A stretch of 64,000 nt of DNA from Azadirachta indica (taxonomy: Eukaryota > Streptophyta > Magnoliopsida > Sapindales > Meliaceae). The notes beneath the pieces were generated by a model that had not been told where the DNA came from, did not search any database, and was given only the letters and a program-made list of their open reading frames with translations. The stretch lies in NCBI GenBank assembly GCA_022749755.1, contig CM040441.1, positions 16,307,475-16,371,474 of the forward strand. The letters run 5' to 3'. Position 1 is the stretch's first letter. Each line of letters opens with the position of its first letter. A program made the translations under genes and the position numbers. Of this stretch, positions 1-11,112 are shown piece after piece.

Positions 1-153
1 TTTTACAATATTGGTAAGGCAAAAAGAACTGATTTTGTTAAATGAAAAATCGATAACGCTCGTCGAAGCTTTCAACATCGCAATCGACACCGTAGTTGAC
101 TGAACTTTTCACGCCAAATCGATCGTCGATGAGATAAAGTGGGATAACCTTAG

Positions 154-644
154 TGTGAAGAATGATTCATAATTCACCAAGTCAGTAAGCCAGCTAGATT
201 GTCAAGTGAGAAAATTTTGCTGAGATAAAAGGTTGAAGGCTGAAAGTTAGAGGCATGAGCTGGTAGTCAGGTTAGTTAAATCATTCTTTCAGGTTGTTAA
301 AGTTAGAAAAAAGGTCGTTAGACTTAGTTACAAACAAGTTGGCAAGATTAATACGGTAGTTGGAGGTCTAGCATGTGTGGTGTTGTTAGAGGTCAGTACA
401 TGTACTTTTGAAATCTTTATTGGTAGAGGAGTTGAGTTGAAAATTACATTTTTGTAATCGAGTTGTGATGAAGTAAAAGAAGAGAAGTCTCTTTAGAGAC
501 TGTTCTGAAAATTTTGGGCAATGATTCTTATTCTTGGTTGTTTAGTTCATTTTGTCTTTGAAAGTGCATTCCAAATGCTTGTGAAAAGTTCTCAAAGGAC
601 TTGACATTTAATTCCAATCTTGGTTGAGTTGCTGGTTTCTTACA
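154..644 (+). repeat. 5' LTR of copia copy 1
   Basis: Begins TGTGAAGAATG and ends GGTTTCTTACA, directly before the primer-binding site. It is 491 bp long, the same as the 3' LTR at 4682-5172. Confidence 0.93.
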
Positions 645-645
645 G

Positions 646-657
646 TGGTATAAGAGC
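646..657 (+). other. Primer-binding site of copia copy 1
   Basis: TGGTATAAGAGC lies one base after the 5' LTR. It matches the usual plant primer site complementary to initiator tRNA-Met (TGGTATCAGAGC) with one mismatch. Confidence 0.85.
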
Positions 658-668
658 CAATTGGAAGA

Positions 669-2465
669 ATGGGTTCAACAAAGTTCATGATTGAGAAGTT
701 TACAGGGGAGAATGATTTCAACTTGTGGAAGATGAAGATGAGAGCATTCTTGGTGCATGAAGGCTTAGAAGAAGCGCTGGGGGATGAATCAAAGATGCCA
801 TCCATTTCAACAGAAGCTGAGAGAAATGAGATATTGAGAAAAGCTTATAGTGCATTGGTTCTTTCACTTGCAGATAAGGTGTTAAGGGAAGTTACGAAGG
901 AGAAAACAGCTAAAGGGATTTCGGAAAGGCTAAAAGCAAGATATACTGAAAAATCTTTGGCAAACAGGCTATACTTAAAGAAAAAGCTCTATGCTTTTCG
1001 TTTAAATGAAGGTGGTTCTGTTCAAGACCATCTTCATGAATTCAATAAGCTTATTGTTGATCTTGAGACAATAGGAATCAAGATAGAAGATGAAGATCAA
1101 GCTTTAATAGTCTTGACATCCTTACCTCCTTCCTATGAGCACTTTGTAGATACCTTGCTATATGGTAGGACTTTGGTGTCTTTGAATCATGTAAAATCTG
1201 CACTGAATTCAAAGGAATTGAACAAGAAGGTAGAAACAAAAAGCTCAGATTCAACAGATGCATTGGTTGCTAGAGGAAGATCTGATAGAAAAGATTACAA
1301 AGGTAAGAAAGATTTAAGGTCAAGATCTAAAGGCAAGAAGCTGAAATGTTTTCATTGCTATAAAGAGGGCTATTTTAGGAGAGATTGCCCAGATCGAAAG
1401 CTTCAGAGTAGAGACAAATTAACACCAAAATCAGTTGGTGTAACAGTGGTCACAGAAGAGGATTTCCAAGAAGGTTTTTTGTTTATAGCTTCCGACAACA
1501 GCCCAGATGGTGAGTGGATAATGGATTCTGGATGTACTTTTCATATGAGTCCACATGAGTCTTTATTCTCTTCCTTGGCTTTGAAAAATGAGGGGAAAGT
1601 GCTTATGGGGAACAATGTCGCATGTGAAGTTAAAGGTATAGGATCCATTAGAATTAAGATGTATGATGGGGTATATAGAGAACTTCAAAATGTGAGGTAT
1701 GTACCTGAGTTGAAAAGGAATTTAGTTTCACTTGGCATGCTGGATGGGCTAAGTTGTAGTTATAAGGCAGAAAATGAGGTTCTAAAGGTTCTTAAAGGAT
1801 CTTTAGTCATCATGAAAGGGATTAGAAAGAATGGTCTCTACATATTAAAAGCAAATACAGTATGTGGAGAGGTTGCTATATCTGGTGAAGAGAGAAATGA
1901 TAAAACCTTAATTTGGCATTTGAGGTTGGGTCACATAGCTGAAAAGGGGTTGAGAGAACTAAGCAAACAGGGGCCGTTTGGGAATGATTTTGTTGATAGC
2001 CTGAATTTTTGTGAAGAATGTGTGCTTGGAAAAACACATAGGGTAAAGTTTACAACAAGTGTACATAAGACCAAGGAATGTTTAGATTATGTGTATTCGG
2101 ACATTTGGGGACCTGCACAAGTAACTTCTTTGGGTGGTGCCAAGTATTTTATGTTTATAATTGATGATTTTTCTAGGAAGGTGTGGACCTATGTCTTGAA
2201 AAGTAAGGATAAGGTTTCGAAAACTTTTAAGACGTGGAAGCAACTTGTAAAGACTCAGAAAGGCAGAAAAGTTAAAGTGCTAAGAACAGACAACAGGATG
2301 GAATATTGTAGTGGTGAGTTTGAAAGCTTTTGCAAAGAAAGTGGTTTGGCAAGACACAAGACCGTTAGGTATACGCTTCAGCAAAATGGCTTAGCTGAGA
2401 GGTTAAATAGAACATTTATGGAGAAGGTAAGATGTATGCTTATCAGTGCAAAGTTGTCAAAATAA
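669..2465 (+). pseudogene. Copia gag-protease-integrase, 5' part of a broken polyprotein
   Basis: A 598-codon open stretch codes for gag, protease and most of the integrase. The capsid-like N-terminal region (residues 1-200) is followed by a zinc knuckle at residues 227-240 with pattern C-x2-C-x4-Y-x4-C: the expected histidine is a tyrosine. The protease motif D-S-G starts at residue 286 (IMDSGCTFHMS). The pre-integrase zinc-binding segment with HLRLGH is near residues 416-460. The integrase core follows, with SDIWGP, RTDN and an AER motif for the three acidic residues. Translation ends at TAA 2463-2465, within the integrase, although homologous coding sequence continues in frame. The ATG at 669 lies 11 bp after the primer-binding site. 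Confidence 0.9.
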
Positions 2466-4632
2466 TTTTGGGTGGAAGTTGTTGCTACAGTAGCATTCCT
2501 TGTTAATAGAAGTCCCTCCACCACTTTGAACTTTAAAACACCAGAAGAAGCCTAGTCTAGTTACCCCCAAACCTGTCTCAGCTCAAGATTGTTGGTTGTG
2601 TAGCTTATGCTCACAGTAATCAAGGAAAAATTGAACTTAGAGCTGTGAAAGGGGTGTTTATAGGTATCCAGAGGGGGTAAAAGGCTATAAACTCTGGTGC
2701 AAGGTGGGAGATTAGCATAAATGTATCATTAGCAGGGATGTGGTCTTTAATGAAGATCAAATGCTGGAAAATCTGAAGCACAATGATCCAGAAATGTTAA
2801 GTCAGAAATTAGACACTGATTTCGAAGATGTCGAAGAAACTCTTAGTGGTATCCTGCTTGAGGTAGAGCAGACAAAAAAGACTCAATCACTATCTCTGCC
2901 ACAATTAGAAGAAGATCAGAAGAGTGGTTCAGAGATACAAGATTATAATCTGGTTAGAGACAGGGCAAAGAGACAGATTAAGCCATCTATAAAGTATGGT
3001 TATGCTGACTTAATAGCTTATGCCTTAGTGGTAGCTGATGAAGTGAATTCTGAAGAACTAATGAGTGTTTTCGAAGCTTTAAAAAGTCTTAAAGCAGCTG
3101 AATGAAAGAAAGCACTGCTTGATGAGCTTGAATCATTAAAGAAGAATAACACCTGGTTACTTGTTAAGAAACCTAAAGGTAGAAGGGTGATTGGATGCAA
3201 ATGAATTTTCAAAGTAAAGAATGAACTACCTGGTGTTGATACAACTAGATTCAAAGCAAGGCTCGTGGAAAAAGGCTTCATGCAAAAGGAAAGAATAAAT
3301 TACACTGAGGCATTTTCACTTGCAGTTAGACATTGCTCAATTAGGATTTTACTAGCTTTGGTGGCTATGTTTGACATGGAATTGGAGCAAATGGATGTAA
3401 AAACAACATTCCTACATGGAAAGCTTGATGAAGAAATTTTTATGAGTCAACCGGAAGGATTTGTTACTGTTGGCAAGGAGGATTATGTATGTTTGCTGCA
3501 AAGGCCACTTTATGGACTTAAGCAATCACCTAGACAATGGTACAAGAGGTTCGATGAGCTTATGGTGTCCCAAGGATATTCGAGGAGCTTATTTGATAGT
3601 TGTGTTTACTTCAAAGGTATTGCTTGTGATGACATGATTTATCTATTGCTTTATGTAGATGATATGTTAATTACAAGTAAAGATAAAAGAAAGGTAGCTG
3701 AGTTGAAGAGCCGGTTAAGTTCAGCCTTCGAGATGAAAGACCTTGGGTCAGCAAGAAGAATTTTGGGAATGGAAATCAGCTAAAATAGGAAAGAAGGGCT
3801 GCTTTATCTATCACAGGTATAATATATGATAAAACTCTTACAGAATTTTGATATGTTAGATTCAAAACCTGTCTAAGTACCATTTGTAGCTCACTTTAAG
3901 TTGTCAAGCAATTAAGCACCAGAAAACGATGAAGAAAAATAGTAGATGCGAAATGTACCATATGCAAGTGTAGTTGGGAGCCTAATGTATGCCGCGGTAT
4001 GCTTAAGGCCAGACTTAGCTCACTCAGTCAGTGCAGTAAGTAGGTTCATGGGCAATCCAGGAAAAACACATTGGGGTGTTGTTAAATGGATGATGAGATA
4101 TCTCAAGGGCACTATAACCTATGGTTTAGTGTATGGTAAAGAGAAACTGAGGGAAGAGTTTGTCGTTGGTTTTGTTGACTTCGATTATGCTAGAGATATG
4201 GACAAAAGAAGATCTCAAACAGGCTATGTATTCACATTATGTTGTTGTATGGTGAATTGGAAAAAACAGTTTGCAACCTGTTGTGGCATTATCAACTACA
4301 GAAGCAGAGTATATAACTGCTGCAGATGCTGTTAAGAAGCATTATGGATGAAAGGCTTAACATTTTAGCTTGGTTTAAGGCAAGAAACAATATGCATATA
4401 CTGTGATAGCCAAAGTGCTATTCAATTGTTCAAAAATCATGTTTTTCATTAGAGAATCAAGCACATAGATGCCAGATTTCACTTTATAAGAGATGATGTT
4501 GGGAAAAGAACTGTGAAGTTAGTAAAGATTGACACTGAAGATAATCCTGCAGATGCTTTCACTAAAGCTTTACCTAGTTATAAGTTTAGACATTGTCTAA
4601 ACTTATTCAATGTTATTGAAATAGAAACCTAA
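2466..4632 (+). pseudogene. Copia integrase end, reverse transcriptase and RNase H remnants, copy 1
   Basis: The rest of pol is recognisable but broken. Open pieces at 2740-3105 (integrase/RT linker), 3265-3783 (reverse transcriptase, with the YVDD catalytic motif near codon 130 of that piece) and 3946-4335 (RT end and RNase H start) are separated by stops and frameshifts, including two TAG codons near 2553-2560. A 1-bp insertion near 4261 throws the RNase H out of frame in this copy only. The RNase H signature continues past 4390 (CDSQSAIQLF, then a stretch ending at the natural TAA 4630-4632). Confidence 0.88.
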
Positions 4633-4670
4633 AGAAAGGAGAGGCATACTAGTTGGTGAATTAAGAATCA

Positions 4671-5172
4671 AGGTAGAGATTTGTGAAGAATTATTCATAA
4701 TTCACCAAGTCAGTAACCCAGCTAGATTGCCAAGTGAGAAAATTTTGCTGAGCTGGAAGGTTGAAGGCTGAAAGTTGGAAGCATGAGCTGGTAATCAGGT
4801 TAGTTAAATCATTTTTTCAGGTTGTTAAAGTTAGAAAAAAGGTTGTTAGAGTTAGTTACAAACAAGTTGGCAAGATTACTATGGTAGTTGGAGGTCTAGC
4901 ATGTGTGGTGTTGTTTGAGGTCAGTACATGTATTTTTGAAGTCTTTCTTGGTAGAGGAGCTGAGTTGAAAATTACATTTTTGTAATCGAGTTGTGATGAA
5001 ATAAAAGAAGAGACGTCTCTCTAGAGACTATTCTGAAAATTCTGGACAATAATTCTTATTCTTTGTTGTTTAGTTCATTTTGTCTTTGAAAGTGCATTCC
5101 AAGTGCTTGTGAAAAATTTCCAAAGGACTTGACATTTAATTTCAATCTTGGTTGAGTTGCTGGTTTCTTACA
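4671..5172 (+). repeat. Purine tract and 3' LTR of copia copy 1
   Basis: A short purine-rich tract (AGGTAGAGAT, 4671-4680) precedes the 491-bp 3' LTR at 4682-5172. The LTR begins TGTGAAGAATT and ends TTTCTTACA. A 74-codon reading frame inside the LTR (4761-4985) is chance. Confidence 0.9.
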
Positions 5173-5397
5173 CGTAGTTCTCTAGAAGATGGACAAAAGG
5201 AATCCCAAGTAGCATTTAAAAAAAGAAAATATTAGCATTTTTTTTAAAATTTTATTTTTAGTTTAAGTTACCATATTACCTTTTCAAAACCAACGGCACA
5301 ATGACAGCTGAAGAACGTTAGGGGGTATGTGTTATTTTCTAATAATGCAGGGTATCTGCCATTTTTAAAACTTCAGAGAGGTATCTGCCAATTTTTC

Positions 5398-6145
5398 TTT
5401 TATACATATTAGTTCCAATAATGAAACCTTAAATAATGAGATGATCCTTATTCATATTTTACACCTTCATCATTATTTTAATAAGTGAAATAAGAGAATT
5501 AATTTAGTAGCAAGGAGATTAAGATAAGCGCAGACAGCTATATATTAATCTCTTCACTGATACTAATCGATTTTTAACAATTTGACAAGAGCTAGCTCTT
5601 CTGCTTTTGCTTTTGCTCTTGAGCTGCATGTGTGGTTAATTTACTTGTTCTCATCTTCTTTTTTTTTTTTTTCTTAAATATTTCTGCAAGGTTTTGCTTG
5701 GAGGTTACTTACAAAAGGATAAAAGAAACGATTTCACAAAGGGCAATGAAGAAACGAGAGCTGCTTTTTATTTATCCAGGGCGACCTCCATTATTTTGTT
5801 ATTTCATTACGATAAACTTCCGTGATTAAATTTGAGCAATTAATGGCAGTGCTAATTGTAGGGGTGACAATTCGAGTTAGCGCATTGTATTTATATTTAG
5901 CAAATAATACGTAATATATTTAAAGATAACCTGGACCGTTCTTATTTAATAATTTTATCAAGAATTGAAACCCTAACTCAATTTTATTTATTTATTTAAA
6001 ATTATGTTAAGCATGTAATTTGTTTAACATAATTTTTATATAATTAAATATATATTCTAAAATACTTAAAATATTACATATCAAATACTAAAATATTTAT
6101 AATATTAATTATATATTAAATGTTAATATACTCTAGTTGTTTTAC
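5398..6145. other. Intergenic spacer with one CT-rich module
   Basis: A+T-rich spacer between the MULE right end and the SPH-B relic. It contains a shortened copy of the CT-rich module (5440-5830). I see no gene in it. Its counterpart in block 2 is 26390-27138. Confidence 0.6.
5440..5830 (+). repeat. CT-rich intergenic module, copy 1 (internally deleted)
   Basis: First of ten copies of a 300-500 bp module found next to the SPH loci. Shared landmarks are a TATATATTAAT string, GACAAGAGCT, a run of TGCTTTTGC-like words, TTGCTTGGA, and AAATGGGAGCTGC-like sequence. This copy lacks the part with TTCGGCC. It could be an old mobile sequence or part of a transcribed leader carried along by the duplications; there is no conserved reading frame. 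Confidence 0.6.
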
Positions 6146-6262
6146 AGGAATTTCTTTCTCCATCGAAGATATCAAACCGATGAAGCTTCCTATTTCCTGT
6201 AAACTCATAGAAGAATAGCGTATATGACAACACTATCAAGAAATTTAAAGCAGATACAATTA
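6146..6262 (-). pseudogene. SPH type-B relic (C-terminal third)
   Basis: On the minus strand this piece matches the middle of SPH-B around the F-D-I-F-D-G-E-R motif (CTCCATCGAAGATATC on the plus strand) and the upstream FKF segment. Only about 115 bp remain and the frame is broken. It lies 3' of SPH-A1. Confidence 0.75.
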
Positions 6263-6584
6263 ATTAATGTTCTTCCAGTCTCGGTTAGTTTATGCCCTAG
6301 CAGGGTTCTATACCCTCTCATTCTGTAAATCCCTCTGCCTTGATCAATACAGTATAGTTACCATAACATACATAACAGTCACAAATAGGTAATCCAATTA
6401 CCCATTATGGATTAGTTTAATTTTTTTTTTTTTTTAATGTTTTGATAGAATAAAGATCAATTTCGTTCAAAATTCAAATGAAAATTTAAATATTGCAATT
6501 GTTTTTGGCAACAGAATATATTTATTAACATTACTAAGAGATGCATTCATTATAAAATGCATACTTTGGTGAGGCATTAATTAA

Positions 6585-7001
6585 TTAATCTTTATTCCAT
6601 AGTAGACACTGTTCATTTCTTTCATAATGATGTGGACCTTCATGTGGCTGCAAACATGGACCCTCTTCTCTTATCTTCCATTGACAAAATTCGCAAACTA
6701 GAGGTCCTTGACGACTCTGATCGTAGGCATCAAAATAATGTAATTTGCCATTGAAATGGAATGTCACTCCGCAGAAAAACAAGGTGCTTGCGAAGAAAAA
6801 ATGTGGGGCGAATGAAAAAGAATATCTGTCCTTAAAGGACAGAACATGTGGGCCAAGATCATCGTCCGCTGATTTACAATGAACCGTCAGATGTCCACGC
6901 TGTGACAAATCATTGATAATCTCAACAGTTGCAGCTTTGCAATATGAAATACGTAGTAGCATCATCATCGTAAGGGAGATAAATTTGGCCAAAGAACCCA
7001 T
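6585..7001 (-). CDS. S-protein homologue (plant self-incompatibility S1 family), SPH-A1
   Basis: An intact 138-residue, intronless gene for a small secreted protein. Residues 1-23 form a signal peptide (MGSLAKFISL, then a hydrophobic Met/Leu stretch, cleavage near YCKA). The mature part has the family motif LTVHCKSADDDLG at 38-50, FFCGVTF at 75-81, and a C-x2-C-x-W segment at 103-108. It has six cysteines after the signal (42, 77, 103, 106, 116, 132), two more than the four usual in the family. The founding family member is the poppy stigma S-determinant; most relatives have no assigned function, so the role here is unknown. It differs from SPH-A3 at about 18 mature residues. A TATA-like box lies 60 bp upstream. 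Confidence 0.9.
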   Translation of the reverse strand: MGSLAKFISLTMMMLLRISYCKAATVEIINDLSQRGHLTVHCKSADDDLGPHVLSFKDRYSFSFAPHFFFASTLFFCGVTFHFNGKLHYFDAYDQSRQGPLVCEFCQWKIREEGPCLQPHEGPHHYERNEQCLLWNKD

Positions 7002-7060
7002 CTTAATCTATCTGTTCAATTTGTAGTATATTGTCATAAAATATTGAAATATTGTCTTCT

Positions 7061-7069
7061 CTTTAAATA
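7061..7069 (-). promoter_or_regulatory. TATA-like box of SPH-A1
   Basis: TATTTAAAG on the minus strand, about 60 bp upstream of the ATG at 7001, followed by a GTT-repeat leader. The same string is kept at all five type-A loci. Confidence 0.55.
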
Positions 7070-7777
7070 CCAACAACAACAACAACAGCAGCGGTAAGGT
7101 GTTGGAGAAAAATTAATTAATGTTTTAAAAAGTACTATTAAATTTTATGAGTTACATAATATTATAAATCGTTGTAATTATAATTAAGTTTCAAATTACA
7201 CCATTAGTTGTATCAAATATTTTCATTTAATACATGAGTTAGAAATATTTTATTTTTTATTCTTTTTTTGCCTAAATTAATTTATTGCTATATAAAAGTA
7301 CTTGTGTCCCGGTCTTTAATTGAAATATTAATAAAAAAAACAATGAAATAGAGAAAGAAAGAAAGAAAAAGTTATATATTTATATATTATCAAAAGTTTT
7401 ATTTGAATATTGTAATTTTAAATAGTCGTCACGTTGAAGAGTTGACAATTTATCTCGTGATGGTCATATCCATTGAAAGGATTGGTTATGAGCGTTGGCT
7501 TGCATCTTGGAGCCATGCATATATAAAAAACTGTCACTACCCACACAAGAGTGGGGGACTTTTTAATTTTATGATAATTCTTTTTCTTTTTGATTTTGGT
7601 ATAATTCACATTAGTGTATATAAACAAATTAAATGGAAAAATATTGGTAGAGTAAATATTAATTAAGATATAATATTCCTAATTGGTGGAGTCAATTTGA
7701 TATAATAAACATAAATATTTATTAACATTCAATAACTAACGAAGAAAAAAAAAAATAATCACTATGCATTTTATATA

Positions 7778-7897
7778 GGAAAATTGGTATGTATCCCCCC
7801 GACGAATAGAGAATCGGCAGATATCCCCCTCAAGTTTTAAAAATGACAGAGGCTCCCTCTGGACTATTAGCAAACAACATATACCCCCTGACGTTTT
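7778..7897 (+). mobile_element. MULE left-terminus relic in unit 1
   Basis: Starts GGAAAATTGG directly after TTTTATATA (7769-7777) and matches the left terminal repeat of the complete MULE at 19374. After the words ending GACGTTTTA it runs straight into a CT-rich module, so the MULE body has been lost by deletion. Confidence 0.75.
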
Positions 7898-8190
7898 AAT
7901 GAGCTGAACGCCTGCTACTATTGCAGATTTTCCATTGCTGCTTCTGCTGGTGTTTTACTTCTTTTTACTGTTAATTCAGTCTGTTAACTTCTGTTCTCTT
8001 ATCTTTCGGCCGTCTGGTTAATTCACTTGTTCTCTTTTTATTTTTCTTAATTATTTCTGCATGGTTTTGCTTGGAGGCTTTTCAGAAAAAGAAAGGAAAC
8101 CATTTCACAAAGGGGCAATGGAGAAATGGGAGCTGCTTCATTTTTCCCGGGGCAACTTACTCCATTATTTTGTTATTTCATTCTGAAAAT
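7895..8190 (+). repeat. CT-rich intergenic module, copy 2
   Basis: Fused directly to the MULE terminus relic. It retains the TTCTGCTGGTG and TTTCGGCCGTCTGG landmarks and lacks the upstream TATATATTAAT part. Confidence 0.6.
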
Positions 8191-9315
8191 TAAGCAAGTT
8201 TTAATGAGTATAATCTCATTTTATTAGTATTACGAAGATTGAATGATGCATATTAATGTGGCATATTTTCACTTAGGAGCTCCCTAAATTTAAGTAATTA
8301 TGATAACTCCTCTGATCAAATTTAAGCCATTATATTGGCTGTGCTAGTGTAAGGCGGGCAATTCAGGTTAACTTATAGTATTCTTGTCTGTCAGATAATA
8401 AAACGTAATATATTTTAAGTTAATTCAAATTTGACCTATTTAATAATCGTATCAGAAATTAAAACTCCAACCCAACCCATTTATTAAATAAGTTATCGAT
8501 TTAAAAATTGTGTCGCTTGTTTAACATAACTTTTATATAATTTAATATATATTCTAAAATATTTATATATTACATAACAATTGCTAATAAATTTTAGTTT
8601 AATTTTTTTTAAAAAATTTTGGATGGGAGTGAGAAAGCTCACCCATGAAGTAATAAATTTTATTCTAAATTATATTAAATACTTTTTGAAATATTAAAAA
8701 TATAATTAAAAATTTTTAAAATATGAAAAATCCAAACCCGACCTAATTATTGATTATGTCACACTAATATTCATATCACATATTTATTAATTGTATTATT
8801 TTAAATTAACTCGAATATGATAATTCCGCGTTGTGTTTGTATTGGATTGCTGGGCCGTTGGACTTAGCAACCCTAGTTAATGACTTTCTTTCTTTTTTCA
8901 ATCCTTCTCCTTGCATCTTTTAAAATTAAAATAATTATGAAATAATATTATAATTTTCATCTTTCTTTAATGTTAAAGATTTTCATAAAAAGAGGAATTA
9001 TATTTTTCAATTATAAAAGATTGAATAATTTTTTCATTTACTTTTGTCATAGTTTAATTTTAAATATCAATATATTCTTTTCAATACATTATCCTCCTCC
9101 TCCTCCTCCTTTTTCTTTATGTATTTATTTTAAGCAATCTCCAAGCAAAAGAAAAAACAGGAGAAGCAAAATGAAAAGAATATAAAGCAAAATGCAGTAA
9201 AATAAAAAACTCTAGCAGGAACAACAACAATAAAATACACATCAAAGAAACGTTTAGTTAACAATCAATGAAATAGAGAATTAAAAACATAATATTAATA
9301 ATATTATACGATGAT
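8191..9315. other. A+T-rich spacer of unit 1
   Basis: About 1.1 kb of A+T-rich intergenic sequence with a short TCC-repeat at 9091-9110 and a GGGAGTGAGAAAGCTCACCC hairpin near 8626-8645. No gene recognised. The same spacer occurs at 13990-15110 and 29185-30313. Confidence 0.6.
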
Positions 9316-9841
9316 TCACAAAAACAATATGCATTCAGATTTCCATCCATAACGAAAAGCTCCTTCGTCTCCTTCCCAGACAAACAAGGACCAGGAGGTA
9401 ATATACTCCTGCCAGTTACACGCTTTGGAGGAATCTCTTTCTCCATCGAAGATGTCGAGCCAGTGAAGCTTTCCATTCCACGAAAACCCACAGAAGAATA
9501 GAGTATTTAGAATATTGCTATCAAGGAATTTAAAGGAAGAGCTATCATTATATCGGAGCATATATTCACTAAGATCGTCATCCTTAGACTTACAATGAAT
9601 TGTACGACTCGAACCAGGTCTTATATATTGTGAAACTGTATAGATTTTGCTATCGCCAGGGAAGTTGTATAAATGCTCATCGAGTCTAATGAACGTGAAG
9701 GCAGATTTAACACTCCCCCAGCTAACAGTCTTCCTCTGAAAGATGAAACCTGATGAAAGTAGGTGATCTTTCCCCGGATTTTATTAACCAGAGGATGATT
9801 TTTTTGGTGCTGATTCTTCCCCATATTATTTGTGGTAGCAA
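9316..9841 (-). pseudogene. S-protein homologue type B, copy 1 (frameshifted)
   Basis: Homologous to the open frame at 30314-30838. The S1-family core is readable: IHCKSKDDDL, FFCGFSWNGKLHW, DIFDGERD and a C-terminal GWKSEC. An extra C in a run at 9772-9775 (CCCC where the other copies have CCC) breaks the frame between the N-terminal extension and the core. The change is in a homopolymer, so it may be a sequencing or assembly error. It lies 22 bp downstream of SPH-C1 on the same strand. Confidence 0.8.
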
Positions 9842-9862
9842 AGTTGATGAGATAAGATAAGA

Positions 9863-10293
9863 TCATGTGTATCCAACGACGAATTCCATCCGTTTATACC
9901 TCCGTTTATTCCTTCCGTAAATACCTCCGTTTATCTTTAACTTCCATACACAGCTTTGGCAACGACGAATTCCATCCTCCACCTTCTCGAAGGCATCGAA
10001 CCAATGTAATTTCCCATTGAATGTCACTCCACCAAAAAAAAAAAAAAAAAAAAAAGGTTTGTTTGAAAAAATGTGGCCAAAACTGAAAAGAATATTTTTG
10101 ATGATGGGAGAGAACATGTGGACTCCGATCATCATCCACTGATTTACAGTGGACCGTAAGATCTGAACGCTGTGCCAAATCATTGATAATCTCAACGGCA
10201 GTCTCACCATTAATGCATGAATACCATCGTCATCATCATCGTCCTCGTCGTCTTCGTATTTACTAACATAATTAATTTGCCCATACAAGTCAT
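9863..10293 (-). pseudogene. S-protein homologue type C, copy 1 (poly-T expanded)
   Basis: A broken S1-family gene. The original start (MTCMGKL, ATG at 10293) leads into a signal-peptide region that is frameshifted relative to the mature part. The mature part shows QRSDLTVHCKSVDDD in one frame and GVTFNGKLHWFDAF plus CQSCVWKLKINGG in another. Between them a run of 22 A on the plus strand (10034-10055) encodes a phenylalanine tract in place of the FFC segment, removing a conserved cysteine and changing frame. All three type-C copies share these defects, so they predate the amplification. Confidence 0.82.
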
Positions 10294-10706
10294 CTTAATC
10301 TTAATCTTAATCTTAATCTTTCTCTTTTAATCGTAGTTAGGATTAATAAAAATATTGGAATTTTGTCTTCTCTTTGTATACCAACGCCAACCGCACGGTC
10401 AAGCTGTGATAAATGTAATGCTCGAGAAGAATGTACGTTTTAAAAACTACTATTATTTAATTTTATGACTTGCATATTAATTATAAACTGTTATATTTCT
10501 GCCAATTATTTTAATTTAATACATGAGTTATAAATATTTTATTTATTACTTAAATTATTTCATATATAAGAAGAAAGAAAAAAAAATTATATATTTATTT
10601 GTTATCAAAAGTTTTATTTAAATATTGCATTTTTAAATAAGTGTGACATCAAAGATTTTATATTTATCTTGTAATGGTCATATTCATGGAGAAGATTGGT
10701 TATGAG
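10294..10706. other. Spacer upstream of SPH-C1
   Basis: A+T-rich sequence beginning with a short AATCTT tandem repeat (about 10294-10322). I see no gene. Same content at 16098-16512 and 31295-31712. Confidence 0.55.
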
Positions 10707-11112
10707 TGATAGAAGGTGCTACACATTTCTAGACTTATCTAAAATTAACAAAATATGTAATAAATAAATGAAGTAAGAAGACTCTAATATAAACTAAAAG
10801 TACTTATGGAGCAAATAAAAATTAGTGCTTAATAAAATATTAAAAGAATTCTCTAGATTTTTTGATTACAAGATGTAACTCACCGACTTGTAAAGCCTAT
10901 GAATAGGTAACTGTATGTGTAGTTGAAAAGGTGGAAAATACAATTAAACAATCACTAGCCTTTCTCTTACTTACGTACCACTCCCATCTCTTCACTACAA
11001 ATTCACTTGCATATTCACTTTTCTTACAACAAGCTAATCATCAGATCCAACTCCTACGGTATAATCCATCATTCCATAACACTCATCAAAATTTTCTCTC
11101 TCTCTACCATCA
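10707..11112 (+). mobile_element. Solo LTR (406 bp), unit 1
   Basis: Starts TGATAGAAGG and ends CTACCATCA. Flanks are ATGAG and GTGAA, consistent with a 5-bp duplication of GTGAG with one change each side. The older block shows the empty site at 36553-36557 (TTGTGAGCATT) with no insert. It contains a promoter-like CCTATGAATAGG. A 61-codon frame inside it is chance. No internal retrotransposon region remains, so recombination between LTRs is the likely origin. Confidence 0.82.

Larger units (their letters stand above)
154..5172 (+). mobile_element. Ty1/copia LTR retrotransposon, copy 1 (complete structure, dead coding region)
   Basis: A full-length element with two 491-bp LTRs that begin TG and end CA, a primer-binding site, a gag-pol region in copia order (protease, integrase, reverse transcriptase, RNase H) and a short purine tract. 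The flanks read CTTAG on the left and CGTAG on the right, a 5-bp target duplication with one mismatch. The two LTRs differ at roughly 30 positions (6-7%), so the insertion is not recent. The coding region has several stops and frameshifts, so it cannot move by itself. Confidence 0.95.
1..5397 (+). mobile_element. MULE-type element, right part, disrupted by copia (truncated by window start)
   Basis: Positions 1-153 and 5178-5397 are the interior and right end of a Mutator-like element into which a copia element is inserted. The right terminal inverted repeat is at about 5290-5397 and is followed by TTTTATACA (5398-5406), the right half of a 9-bp target duplication. The complete version is at 19374-26389. 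No transposase gene is visible, so the element is non-autonomous. Confidence 0.75.

Noticed and set aside
4761..4985. 74-codon frame repeated at 25754
   Set aside because: It lies wholly inside the copia 3' LTR.
7403..7666. 87-codon frame starting MNIVILNSRH, repeated at 19003, 28395 and 34202
   Set aside because: It is type-A upstream spacer copied with the units. It changes reading at indels between copies and has no recognisable domain.
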